From Pseudomonas fluorescens (lineage in GTDB: Bacteria > Pseudomonadota > Gammaproteobacteria > Pseudomonadales > Pseudomonadaceae), in assembly GCF_001307155.1 (NCBI RefSeq), contig NZ_CP012830.1, forward strand, positions 806,001 through 870,000: 64,000 nucleotides of DNA. The letters run 5' to 3'. The position numbers and the translations under genes were made by a program. Positions 35,656 to 44,495 of this stretch are shown in pieces. Below the pieces are notes generated by a model that ran no database searches, had not been told where the DNA came from, and saw only the letters and a program-made list of their open reading frames with translations. The first letter of the stretch is position 1, and each line of letters opens with the position of its first letter.

Positions 35656-36597
35656 CGCCGCATCCCTGGCCCGCGTGGCCAGTTCAGACTCGCGTTTGGC
35701 GATGGCGGCTTCCAGTTCCGGGGAGCGTTTTACCCACTGTTCCGGGGGTAATGGTTTTGACCATTCGATGATGTCGGGATAGGGCAGGTCGGGGGGCGGA
35801 TTCAGTTTCCAGCGTTCAAGGACATCTATCAGTAGTGTGTTGAAAATGAAAAGCCCGCAAAACCCTTCCCACAGGGCGGTTACGAACCAGCCTCTCAATT
35901 TCGCGGCTTTGATCAGATCGTCCAGGTAAGTAGCCCATATTCCTTTTGATCTGTCGAAACGTGCGGTTTGATCCTCAACAGCCTGCGGACCAATCTCCAT
36001 GTAACTGCGCATACACTCCCACAACGCCATCGCCGTGGTGCCGCCGCCACAGTTGAAACCCAGTGAAAAGTGCTTGTTATCTTCCTTGGCATGCGGGTCT
36101 GGGTTTTCGAAACCGATGATCAATAAACCCATCGTGGCTTTACCGGACTGACTGACCGACGACTGCTGGGTGGCGGCGGCCGTCACGCTTTCCCACGGCA
36201 CGATCCAATACTCGCCATTGTCGCGCGGTACGCAGACTTCTCGGCGTTGTCGATTGAAGCGCACGGGTAGGGGCACATCGCGGAGTAGCCCTTGGATTAA
36301 AAACAGTATTGGGATGCTCATAATCACTGCACCAAGAATTAACACACCTTGGCTAAAATCAGAGTTGAGATTACGAGTGAAGAAAGACATGGCTAGGACC
36401 ACCATTACTCCCGGCCACATCACCATTACCGCCGAACCTATGCTGTAGTTCCCAATATCCAAAAACACGTCGTTCTTGCGCCAAATGATGTTGAGTGCAT
36501 CACAGGGTTTTCTACCCGTAGGAATCGGCAACGGCGCCAAGTAGTCATTGCGCGAAAACATCCGTTTTTTCGTGGTGCCTGCCGGTGGCGTGCTCAT
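35653..36597 (-). CDS. Immunity-like membrane protein, copy 2 (DUF6708-like)
   Basis: A 314-residue protein with an N-terminal basic stretch, a hydrophobic hairpin at about residues 52-105 (MVMWPGVMVVLAMSFFT and VLILGAVIMSIPILFLIQ), a soluble middle, and another hydrophobic segment near 255 (FVTALWEGFCGLFIFNTLL). It is a near-duplicate of the protein encoded at 36941; differences gather in the membrane hairpin and at the two ends, whereas residues 115-300 are almost identical. I recall this family as DUF6708, frequent beside T6SS effectors. It follows an orphan effector tip with a 4-nt ATGA overlap, so it probably protects against a related pore-forming effector. No toxin motif is visible in it. 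Confidence 0.72.
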   Translation of the reverse strand: MSTPPAGTTKKRMFSRNDYLAPLPIPTGRKPCDALNIIWRKNDVFLDIGNYSIGSAVMVMWPGVMVVLAMSFFTRNLNSDFSQGVLILGAVIMSIPILFLIQGLLRDVPLPVRFNRQRREVCVPRDNGEYWIVPWESVTAAATQQSSVSQSGKATMGLLIIGFENPDPHAKEDNKHFSLGFNCGGGTTAMALWECMRSYMEIGPQAVEDQTARFDRSKGIWATYLDDLIKAAKLRGWFVTALWEGFCGLFIFNTLLIDVLERWKLNPPPDLPYPDIIEWSKPLPPEQWVKRSPELEAAIAKRESELATRARDAA

Positions 36598-36938
36598 TGT
36601 TTGTCCTTGGGTTGCAGGTAAATCGCGCCGGGATGGTCCTCGCCGAGCGGGTATTTCGGCACACGATCCAATTGCGGCGTAGGGTCGGCCCGCAGCTCTA
36701 TCACGCCAGTGGTGTCATTCAGGGTAAAAGCGAGTCCTAGTTCGCCGCCGATAAAAGTGCGGGCGCCGAGCATTGCGATCAATGGCGTGCGATACCGCAA
36801 CCTTAGTGAAACTGTGCTGGGTGTCGTGCCCAATATATTGCGCAGATCTTTAAAGGGGCCACTCAAGCGTAGGCCCTGACCTGCGTTGTGCGGTATCCAC
36901 TGACAGGTACTGCTGGGCAAGTAACCTTGAGTATTCAT
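36594..36938 (-). CDS. Orphan C-terminal tip of the VasX-like effector
   Basis: A 114-residue protein almost identical over its last about 100 residues to residues 985-1090 of the 1090-residue effector (shared GQGLRLSGPFK, LGTTPSTVSLRLRYRTPLIA and ending YLQPKDKQ). It lacks the secretion and membrane-insertion regions, so alone it should not be delivered. The ATG chosen lies 2 nt after the stop of immunity-like copy 1; a TTG overlapping that stop (36944) is an alternative. It resembles the orphan tips of polymorphic toxin systems, which serve as recombination donors, and is followed by its own immunity-like gene. Confidence 0.75.
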   Translation of the reverse strand: MNTQGYLPSSTCQWIPHNAGQGLRLSGPFKDLRNILGTTPSTVSLRLRYRTPLIAMLGARTFIGGELGLAFTLNDTTGVIELRADPTPQLDRVPKYPLGEDHPGAIYLQPKDKQ

Positions 36939-36940
36939 CG

Positions 36941-37891
36941 TCAAGCCAACGCTCGCTCTGCCTGTGCGGCCAGTTCAGCCTCGCGTTTGGCGATGGCGGC
37001 TTCCAGTTCCGGGGAGCGTTTGGCCCACTGTTCCGGGGGTAATGGTTTTGACCATTCGATGATGTCGGGATAGGGCAAATCAGGGGGAGGATTCAGTTTC
37101 CAGCGTTCAAGGACATCTATCAGTAGTGTGTTGAAAATGAAAAGCCCGCAAAACCCTTCCCACAGGGCGGTTACGAACCAGCCTCTCAATTTCGCGGCAT
37201 TGATCAGATCGTCCAGGTAAGTAGCCCATATTCCTTTTGATCTGTCGAAACGTGCGGTTTGATCCTCAACAGCCTGCGGACCAATCTCCATGTAACTGCG
37301 CATGCACTCCCACAACGCCATCGCCGTGCCGCCGCCGCCACAGTTGAATCCTAGTGAAAAATGCTTGTTATCTTCCTTGGCCTGCGGGTCTGGGTTTTCG
37401 AAACCAATGATCAGTAAGCCCATCGTCGCTCTCCCCGCCTGACTGACCGACGACTGCTGGGTGGCGGCGGCCGTCACGCTTTCCCATGGGACGATCCAAT
37501 ACTCGCCATTGTCGCGCGGTACGCAGACTTCTCGGCGTTGTCGATTGAAGCGCACAGGTAAGGGAACTTCGCGGAAGAGGCCTTGGATCAGAAACAGTGC
37601 TGGGATGCCTGTGATGATTGAGCCTGCTATCAATATGTCTTGGCTAAAATCGCCTGAGGCGATGTTGCGTGTGAGATAAGCTATGGCTAAAAATAGCATC
37701 ACCACTGGCCACAACACCATCACCGCCGAACCAATGCTATAGCTGCCAATGTCGAGAAAGGCCTCGTTCTTGCGCCAGATCGTGTTGAGCACGTCCTGCG
37801 GCTTTTCTCCCGTAGGAATCGGCAACGGCGCCAGGTAGTCATTGCGCGAAAAGATCCGTTTTTTCGTGGTGCCTGCCGGTGGCGTGCTCAT
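36941..37891 (-). CDS. Immunity-like membrane protein, copy 1 (DUF6708-like)
   Basis: A 316-residue protein with the same layout as copy 2: hydrophobic hairpin at about 52-107 (VLWPVVMLFLAIAYLT, LIAGSIITGIPALFLIQ), a soluble core with RFNRQRREVCVPRDNGEYW, and a C-terminal hydrophobic segment (FVTALWEGFCGLFIFN). It overlaps the effector stop by 4 nt (ATGA), the classical place for the cognate immunity gene. In V. cholerae the VasX pore-former is neutralised by the membrane protein TsiV2; a comparable role is inferred here. Confidence 0.75.
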   Translation of the reverse strand: MSTPPAGTTKKRIFSRNDYLAPLPIPTGEKPQDVLNTIWRKNEAFLDIGSYSIGSAVMVLWPVVMLFLAIAYLTRNIASGDFSQDILIAGSIITGIPALFLIQGLFREVPLPVRFNRQRREVCVPRDNGEYWIVPWESVTAAATQQSSVSQAGRATMGLLIIGFENPDPQAKEDNKHFSLGFNCGGGGTAMALWECMRSYMEIGPQAVEDQTARFDRSKGIWATYLDDLINAAKLRGWFVTALWEGFCGLFIFNTLLIDVLERWKLNPPPDLPYPDIIEWSKPLPPEQWAKRSPELEAAIAKREAELAAQAERALA

Positions 37892-40800
37892 TGTTTGTCC
37901 TTGGGTTGCAGGTAAATCGCGCCGGGGTGGTCCTCGCCGAGTGGGTAACTCGACACTCGATCGAGTTGCGGCGTCGGGTCGGCCCGCAGCTCTATCACAC
38001 CAGTGGTGTCATTCAGGGTAAAAGCGAGTCCCAGTTCGCCGCCGATAAAAGTGCGAGCGCCGAGCATTGCGATCAATGGTGTGCGATAACGCAACCGTAG
38101 GGAAACCGTGCTGGGTGTCGTGCCCAATATGTTGCGCAGCTCTTTAAAGGGGCCACTCAAGCGTAGGCCCTGACCTTCTTTGTGCGGTATCCACTGACAG
38201 ATGCTGCTGGATAACCAATGAGGCGTCATGTCTCGCCAGGGGCGCGGTGTTTTGTAGTGATGGATCGGGCTGTTTTTGATCAGGTCGCGGGAGGCCTGGG
38301 TATCAACGGGGTCACCGACCATGCTCAGTTCCAGATAGACACTGTCCGGCTCGGCTCCCGGTAAATCGATGGTCAGGGCATTGATGGAGCTGACGAAAGC
38401 GAGGCCTGAAGGGCCATTACCCGCAGTCGTCTCCGAGCTACTTTGCATGCTGACCCGAGGCGAATAAAGGATGCGGTACAGCCGGTCGAGTTCGTCTTGT
38501 TGGGCTTTGGGCGCGATAGGTTCCAGATCGATAGCTCGGGCTTTAGACCAGCAGCAGAAATTCAGGAAGTTTTGCAGCGGCGTCCGCTCAAAGAACCAAG
38601 CAGTCAGGTACAGCAATCCCAGTGCGGCGATGATCCAGTTCAACGGGCCCATATACAGCGTGTAACGCAAGATGGCGACTTCGACTTCAACTAAACCTGC
38701 CAAGGCTCTGCCGGTTTGGGCCATCCCCAACAATGCCTGAGCACCAAAAGCACCGACCTGCCCTGCGACCACGGTCTGCCGCATCTCCAGCCACGGATCG
38801 ACTCGGTTTTGGGCACTCTCCAGTTGTACTTGTAGAGACTTGAACTCCGCAATCGCTGCGGCGGTGGACAATCCACCAATCACCCCACCAAACAGCGTAA
38901 GCGTCGGAGCCGCAGATGAGCGAATAAAGAACCGATCCTTCCCCAACCCATTCCGCACCTGGTTATCAACCACCGCCACCAACGCTGCGGCCGCATATAG
39001 CGTGGCAGAGGCCGTATCGTATTGACGCCGACTGTCCATCCCCTCCAACACCCCGGCCTGACTCAAATAGTTATGCGCATTCAGCACGTTCAACAACAAC
39101 GCCGCCAACGGCACCACTCCACCGCTGTCGGTCACAAAAAGCGATCTGACAATCCGTTCCACACGCCCCATGCCTATGGCCTTCGCTGTGGCACTCACCC
39201 ATTGACGAAGCCCTTCGGCCTGTTGCCCCAACAACGTCCACACCTGCCGGCCAGCCTCGGTCACGAACTGCAAACGCGTGTCGCTGCCCAGTCGGGCGGC
39301 GATGAGGATGCCCATCCATGAGCCGCTGAAGGTGCCGTCACCCTTGAGCAACAACAGCGCCGCCGCCAGCCGGTTGACCAGCACGCTCCATTGGCTGCCG
39401 GCGTCTCGGGCCATGGCCGCGATGTCGTTCAGAACCGCTGCGCTCAAAGGTGCCAATGCCTGATGGGTGGCGCTGATGTTGTCGGAGGCCAGTGCCGCCA
39501 TCAGCTCGCCCAGGCGAGAAATGTCGTTAACCGCCGCCTCGATCGAGGGCGTCCAGGCGTTGAACAGTTGTTTCAGGGCGCCGCCATCGGCGGCCCGCAC
39601 GTAATCGGCGAATTGTTCGGCGCCCTGGGCACGGATGCATTGGGCCGTCAGGCAACCGCTGGCCAGTTCGGTCAGCCAGTGGCGCGTCTCCAGGTCGTGG
39701 TAATCGACAAACCAGGTACCGCTGCGGGAGCGTGTCAGGTACACGCCTCGGTCGGCAAATAACGTGGTGTGACGCTGTTCGATGTGCTGATAGTGCGTCG
39801 CGGCGGTTTCGGCGAACCAGCGGTTCATGGCGTGCAGATCGATGTACTCACCGACCTTGGCACTGAAGATCTGGTTATCGATATTGGCCTGTTTTTCAGC
39901 GCGGTATTCGCGCACCAGGTATTCCACTTCGGCGTACAAGTCCGCCGGAATAAACGCCCGCACCGGGGCCACGATGTGAGTGATGCGCGCATCACGGGCG
40001 GCGACTTCGGCCTGGCTGGGCTGGCCGCCGTGCTGCCGGGCCTGGGTTTCAGCCCGGAGTGCTTCATCGAGCTGACGCTGAGTATCGAGCATGACCTGGC
40101 CCTGCTCGGGCGTGAGGTTGATGTCGCGCCCCTTGTAGCGGTAGCTGATGGACCCGGCCAATTCGGCGCCGTCTTCACTGATCAGGCTGCGCACAAAGCC
40201 GCCGATGCTCAGGCGCAGGTGGTTATCTGCGAGCCATTGCTCGTGATCCGCCTCTAGCCACTCCTGCTCGTGATTGATGTCACGCAGCACGCCCAGGTCG
40301 TCGTCCAGGCAGGCGAACACGGGAAACAACGCCCCGGCCTTCGCCTTGGCGGTGTCCAGCCAATCCTGGGTGCCCTGAGCATCCCAGCGTTCGGCGCTCC
40401 ACTCGCCCGGCACCTGATCACTGGCCTCAGGATGTCGGGCGATGACCTTCTCGCGCTCACGTGCCCGATGCATGGCGTCGGTGTAGGCCTTGATGTTGGC
40501 CAGGGTCGGGTCTTTCATCAGGGTTGCGCCCAGCGCGTCGGTGTCCTCAGCGCCCTGTTGCTGGTCAGCCTTCATCGACCGCGCATAGGTACTCGGAATG
40601 AGTTCGGCCATGACCTGAACGGCTTTTTCCAGTGGCGGACAATGCTCGGCTTGCAGTTCGTTGGCCACGGTGCGCAAGGCCAACGGGCGCATGTGCGCGC
40701 TGCGTTGGGCGCTGCTGTCGCTCAGCGATTGGCAATGTTCCGGGCCCAGTGGGAACTCGCTGTAGAGCATCCAGGCATCGTGGACTTTTTTCAGGGCCAG

Positions 40801-41160
40801 CCCCGTCAGGGTGGCGTCGAGCACCTGAGTGGCATCGGCCTCCAGCGTCTGTTCCTTGAGCAAACCATTCGGCGAGACGGCAAAACGCTTGAGGGGGCCT
40901 GTGTCCTGCCACAGATAAACAAACCCGGCGCGCAGACGACGCGCCGCCATGGGACGACTTTGCGTGCTCACACTGGGAACGCAGCAGGGGTGCTCGGCTT
41001 TTTCCTCAGCCAGGGCATAGCGCACGGGCACCACGAATAGCTCGGACTGGCTGGCCGGACAAGGTGCCATCGTAGTGTTGATATCGACGTGAGGCTGAGC
41101 CTTGGCGGCCCGTTCGGCCTGAGCGGCGCGGTCGACCATCGCCAGTTTTTGGGCGCTCAT
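37888..41160 (-). CDS. VasX-like (BTH_I2691-type) T6SS effector
   Basis: A 1090-residue protein, close to V. cholerae VasX in length. The N-terminal region (about 30-190; CPASQSELFVVPVRYAL, RRLRAGFVYLWQD, FPLGPEHCQSL) matches the Toxin_VasX N-terminal domain as I know it. A long helical middle follows. Hydrophobic segments cluster late: about 680 (VVPLAALLLNVLNA), 713 (LYAAAALVAVVD), 748 (LFGGVIGGLSTAAAI) and 830-850 (LNWIIAALGLLYLTAWFF). These suggest a colicin-like pore-former inserting in the target inner membrane. The last 105 residues are duplicated in the orphan gene at 36594. Upstream lie a DUF4123 adaptor (4-nt overlap) and vgrG, so it should be loaded on that spike. Confidence 0.82.
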   Translation of the reverse strand: MSAQKLAMVDRAAQAERAAKAQPHVDINTTMAPCPASQSELFVVPVRYALAEEKAEHPCCVPSVSTQSRPMAARRLRAGFVYLWQDTGPLKRFAVSPNGLLKEQTLEADATQVLDATLTGLALKKVHDAWMLYSEFPLGPEHCQSLSDSSAQRSAHMRPLALRTVANELQAEHCPPLEKAVQVMAELIPSTYARSMKADQQQGAEDTDALGATLMKDPTLANIKAYTDAMHRAREREKVIARHPEASDQVPGEWSAERWDAQGTQDWLDTAKAKAGALFPVFACLDDDLGVLRDINHEQEWLEADHEQWLADNHLRLSIGGFVRSLISEDGAELAGSISYRYKGRDINLTPEQGQVMLDTQRQLDEALRAETQARQHGGQPSQAEVAARDARITHIVAPVRAFIPADLYAEVEYLVREYRAEKQANIDNQIFSAKVGEYIDLHAMNRWFAETAATHYQHIEQRHTTLFADRGVYLTRSRSGTWFVDYHDLETRHWLTELASGCLTAQCIRAQGAEQFADYVRAADGGALKQLFNAWTPSIEAAVNDISRLGELMAALASDNISATHQALAPLSAAVLNDIAAMARDAGSQWSVLVNRLAAALLLLKGDGTFSGSWMGILIAARLGSDTRLQFVTEAGRQVWTLLGQQAEGLRQWVSATAKAIGMGRVERIVRSLFVTDSGGVVPLAALLLNVLNAHNYLSQAGVLEGMDSRRQYDTASATLYAAAALVAVVDNQVRNGLGKDRFFIRSSAAPTLTLFGGVIGGLSTAAAIAEFKSLQVQLESAQNRVDPWLEMRQTVVAGQVGAFGAQALLGMAQTGRALAGLVEVEVAILRYTLYMGPLNWIIAALGLLYLTAWFFERTPLQNFLNFCCWSKARAIDLEPIAPKAQQDELDRLYRILYSPRVSMQSSSETTAGNGPSGLAFVSSINALTIDLPGAEPDSVYLELSMVGDPVDTQASRDLIKNSPIHHYKTPRPWRDMTPHWLSSSICQWIPHKEGQGLRLSGPFKELRNILGTTPSTVSLRLRYRTPLIAMLGARTFIGGELGLAFTLNDTTGVIELRADPTPQLDRVSSYPLGEDHPGAIYLQPKDKQ

Positions 41161-41990
41161 ACGCAGCCTTCCTTGTCGGTGAGCTGTTGACGCGTCAGTT
41201 CGGCATTCAGGTTTTCCAGCCGTTGCCTGGGCGATACGCCGGGCTCGACCAATATCTGTCGGTAAGCCGCGTGAGCCGGCGCATCGGGAAAGTCAGTGCC
41301 CAGCACTGCGTGGAAGCGAGCCCAAAGCAGGACTTCATCGATGGCGCTGTAACCGTGACGTCCGGCAGTGTGCTGGCACTGCGACGCCCACTGTTGCAGT
41401 GCAAAGGCGTCCAGCCCTTGCAGGTATTCGGCAAAGTACTGTTGGCTATGTTCGATCAACCGTTGAGCGAGCTGCTGCCGTTGGGCGGTGCCCAAGTGCT
41501 CCAGTTGCTCCGCAGGCAGGTATAACCAAGGCTCTTGCGCATACTGTGCAGCGGGCTGATCCGGATTTTCCTGATGGATATCCAATTCCGGAAGCCGGAT
41601 CAAGCGCACCGGTCCCATCAGCCGATCACGCTCATGGGGAGGCAAACCCGTCAGCCACAACGCTGTGATGCGAGGGTCGTAATAACGAAATAAAACCGTG
41701 ACATCCCCTTCGACACGAGCGTGAATCAGACTGCGTAAATGCTCAAGCACAACCGCTTCTTGCGCCTCTGACTCCAGCCAGATGCCACACATCGCGCTCC
41801 ACTCCCGATAAAAGGTGTAAGCCAGCGGACTATTGGGGGAAACAGGCACCAACACCGGCCCGACTTCCTCCAATAGGCCAAAAGCGGTGGTCTGGTAAAG
41901 CGATTGGAACGCTGTGCTCTCGAGCTCGAACAAACGCTCAGGCAGGCGTTCAATCTGGGCGCGATCCAGCAGCAGGTAAGCCTGACTCAT
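41157..41990 (-). CDS. DUF4123 T6SS effector adaptor (Tap/TEC, VasW-like)
   Basis: A 277-residue protein with the DUF4123 domain in its first about 130 residues (AYLLLDRAQIERLPERLFEL, then VLVPVSPNSPLAYTF and VLFRYYDPRITALWLTGL). Such adaptors attach an effector to the tip of a VgrG spike and are not secreted toxins themselves. The C-terminal half (140-277) is helical and probably binds the effector. ATGA overlaps with vgrG upstream and the effector downstream indicate tight co-translation. Equivalent to VasW beside VasX in V. cholerae. Confidence 0.85.
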   Translation of the reverse strand: MSQAYLLLDRAQIERLPERLFELESTAFQSLYQTTAFGLLEEVGPVLVPVSPNSPLAYTFYREWSAMCGIWLESEAQEAVVLEHLRSLIHARVEGDVTVLFRYYDPRITALWLTGLPPHERDRLMGPVRLIRLPELDIHQENPDQPAAQYAQEPWLYLPAEQLEHLGTAQRQQLAQRLIEHSQQYFAEYLQGLDAFALQQWASQCQHTAGRHGYSAIDEVLLWARFHAVLGTDFPDAPAHAAYRQILVEPGVSPRQRLENLNAELTRQQLTDKEGCV

Positions 41991-44011
41991 GCCGATGTCT
42001 CCGCCAGTTTTTGACACACGGCACAGATCGGTGCGGCCTGCTGCGCCGCCTCAGTCAATGCCTGTTTTTGCACGGCCAGTGATGGCGTAATCAAAGCCTG
42101 TGGCGCCACGGGGAGCAATGAACGAGCAGGCTCCGGAGCTATCCCGGCCATCGGCGCGCCACCTTCAACAATGGCCACGCTGCTGAAAATCCCGCTGGCA
42201 TTGATCACGATGTGGTGACCACCCGCCTTGAGCGTCAGGCTCATGCCGGCATCGATCACCACGTTGGTGGCGGTAACGCGAGCCTGTTGACCCGCCTTAA
42301 TCACCAGCGTGCCTTCTGCCGTCGTGCTGCTGTTGCCGGTGATAGTGATGAGTTCATCACCACCGATCACCGTGTTACGCACGCCTTGGGTGGTGTGCAG
42401 TTCGTCGCCCTTGATCAGACTGGTGCTGTTTTTGTGCACCTGTTCGAAGCGGTTGTTGCTGATCAGACAGTGGCTGTCGTTGAGGATCAGTTGCTCGATG
42501 TCGCGTTGGGCACGCAGGTAGATTTTTTCCTGCCCCGCACGGTCTTCAATCGACAATTCGCTGTAGCCGCCACTACTGCGCGGCGAGCTTTGGCTGCGCA
42601 GAACCGTTCTGGTCTTGTTCTTGGGCAATTGATGAGCGACGGACGTGACCTTGTTGACCACGCAACCGGTGATCAACGGTTGATCCGGATCGCCTTCCTG
42701 AAAGGTCACGACCACTTCCATGCCGACGCGCGGGATGGTCACTGCCCCAAAACCCTCGCCGGCCCAACTGGATGCAACCCGTAACCAGCAACTGCTCTTT
42801 TCGCTGTTGAGTTCGGCCCTGCACCAAGGAAACTCAACTTTGACGCGACCGTACTCATCGCAAAAAATCTCCTCTCCGGGCGGTCCTGTGACACGAGCGG
42901 TCTGGCAGACCAGCACGGGTTTGCGGGGAGGCAGCGGTGGACGGTAGAGCACGTACGACGCAATTGCGCTGAAGCGGTTGCGGTAGCCTTGGGTAAAACC
43001 GCTTTCGGGTGTGGCGTCGCTGGTGATCGCTTCCTCCAGTGATTGAGGTTGTCGCCCAACGTGCTGAACGCTGACCAGCAGCCATAAATCGTTGCACGTT
43101 TTGCGCGGATGCTCGGTCAGGTCGAAGAAGTGACCGCTGCGCAAGGTCGGCTGATCGCTATTGCCCTCGGCCAGTTGATAATCGGTACGGTGCCGTTCCA
43201 GCGCCTGGCGGGCGAGCTGTTTGCCGCGTTCTTCAGTGTCCATCCGCACCGGGTAGCGATAGTCCTCAAGCTCTGGGCTGAACTCGGCCGTGAAGCGGCT
43301 TTCCAGCAGCAAGCTCGGGCGTATCAGGTCATAGTCACGGCGTGTGACTGTGCTGGTGCGAGTACTGAAACGCAGAGAGAACTGGTTAACGACCGGATGC
43401 TCCGCCACCATGCCGGCGTCTTGTTGATAAGGGGTTTCGCCCAGCTTTGGGAAAAAGACCTGATCGTCCGTGAATACCAGCACATGGCCGTCAGGCGAAT
43501 GCTGGTGATGCCACGCGATACCATCTTCGGCACACAGGCGCTGAATGAACTCAAAATCACTTTCCCCATATTGGGTGCAGTATTTGCGGACGGGACTGGT
43601 GCTGACATGAAAGATGAAGGCATCGGCCTGAACGCCGTGGCCTTTGAACACCTTCGCAATGATCTGCGGCACCGTCAGGTTCTGGAAAATCCGCTGATCG
43701 TGACTGAACTGCAAGTAATGCAGCGTCGGTACGAGGGTCAGGCGATAACGGGTCAGGCGCCTACCGGTTTCACCGACGAACACCTCTTCGATATGGCCAT
43801 GAAGGCCTTCGCCGTTATGACCGAATTGAAGGAATGCGGGTTGGGCGAGCAGGCTCTCCAGATCGAAATCAGGGTTTTCGCTGACCAGTTCAACCTGGAT
43901 CGCGTACAAGGCGCTGATGGCCTCAGTGCCGTCGAAGGCCAGCACCTTGAAATCGTTGCGAACAGCGGGAATCTGCAGCGCGAAGTGCACCGTATTGGCC
44001 GAATCGAACAT
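41987..44011 (-). CDS. vgrG: T6SS spike protein VgrG
   Basis: A 674-residue VgrG/TssI. The N-terminal gp27-like part (to about 370) is followed by the gp5-like OB fold (VEFPWCRAELNSEKSSCWLRVASSWAG) and the beta-helix start PRVGMEVVVTFQEGDPDQPLITGCVVN. The repeats GDELHTTQGVRNTVIGGDELITI form the trimeric needle. A C-terminal extension of about 75 residues ends with PICAVCQKL, a Cys pair possibly used for adaptor docking. The start MFDSANTVHF has AGGG upstream; the open frame upstream of it is atypical. It is the first gene of the island's reverse operon. No TssA-M or Hcp gene is present in the window, so it is an orphan vgrG locus. Confidence 0.92.
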   Translation of the reverse strand: MFDSANTVHFALQIPAVRNDFKVLAFDGTEAISALYAIQVELVSENPDFDLESLLAQPAFLQFGHNGEGLHGHIEEVFVGETGRRLTRYRLTLVPTLHYLQFSHDQRIFQNLTVPQIIAKVFKGHGVQADAFIFHVSTSPVRKYCTQYGESDFEFIQRLCAEDGIAWHHQHSPDGHVLVFTDDQVFFPKLGETPYQQDAGMVAEHPVVNQFSLRFSTRTSTVTRRDYDLIRPSLLLESRFTAEFSPELEDYRYPVRMDTEERGKQLARQALERHRTDYQLAEGNSDQPTLRSGHFFDLTEHPRKTCNDLWLLVSVQHVGRQPQSLEEAITSDATPESGFTQGYRNRFSAIASYVLYRPPLPPRKPVLVCQTARVTGPPGEEIFCDEYGRVKVEFPWCRAELNSEKSSCWLRVASSWAGEGFGAVTIPRVGMEVVVTFQEGDPDQPLITGCVVNKVTSVAHQLPKNKTRTVLRSQSSPRSSGGYSELSIEDRAGQEKIYLRAQRDIEQLILNDSHCLISNNRFEQVHKNSTSLIKGDELHTTQGVRNTVIGGDELITITGNSSTTAEGTLVIKAGQQARVTATNVVIDAGMSLTLKAGGHHIVINASGIFSSVAIVEGGAPMAGIAPEPARSLLPVAPQALITPSLAVQKQALTEAAQQAAPICAVCQKLAETSA

Positions 44012-44122
44012 ACGCTTATCCCTAAGCAAAGAGGAAATGAAGCGCGATGTCCAAACCGTCCATGGTTTGTGCACGCGAAAATTGGCGGGCACGTTAACAA
44101 TGGGGAAATTGGATTGATGTAG

Positions 44123-44359
44123 GAGCGTTCCTCGAATACAGCCAGACTGTTCTGCCCTTCAAGATGTTGCGTTAACAAATTGAAGCAGGCGGCCGGCACC
44201 CTGAGCCCTGGCGACTTGCAGGACCTGAAGCGTTATCTCGAAAACAAACGTTCCCTTGCCCCTGCGCCACAGCCGTCTACCATCAACCAGACACAAATAT
44301 TCGCCCCTCCCCCTCAAGTTGCAGGAGGTGCCTACCGAAACACTACTAATGGGCTCTAA
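44123..44359 (+). pseudogene. Possible degraded coding fragment upstream of vgrG
   Basis: An open frame without a proper start encodes LKQAAGTLSPGDLQDLKRY...NKRSLAPAPQ and ends TNGL-stop at 44359. Its composition looks coding (Pro/Gln/Ala-rich tail), and it is on the strand opposite to vgrG. It may be a remnant of a gene truncated when the island inserted. No family recognised. The 484-nt space between vgrG and bifA otherwise holds presumed promoters. Confidence 0.3.
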
Positions 44360-44495
44360 TTGCCAATACCCCGGGCAATGCGGCCAAGCCAGCAGACAAA
44401 ATCTACACGGCTTGATTGTCCCTTTGACTGCCATCATCGGATTGCCAATACTCATGGCAACTTGACGTTACCCGCACGGAACAAGGAAAAACCCT

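Noticed and set aside
35653..37891. Immunity-like copies as second toxins
   Set aside because: No catalytic motif, multiple hydrophobic segments, and position directly after effector (tip) genes fit immunity better.
35653..44011. Full T6SS gene cluster
   Set aside because: Only vgrG, adaptor, effector and immunity-like genes are present; no tssB, tssC, tssM, clpV or hcp.
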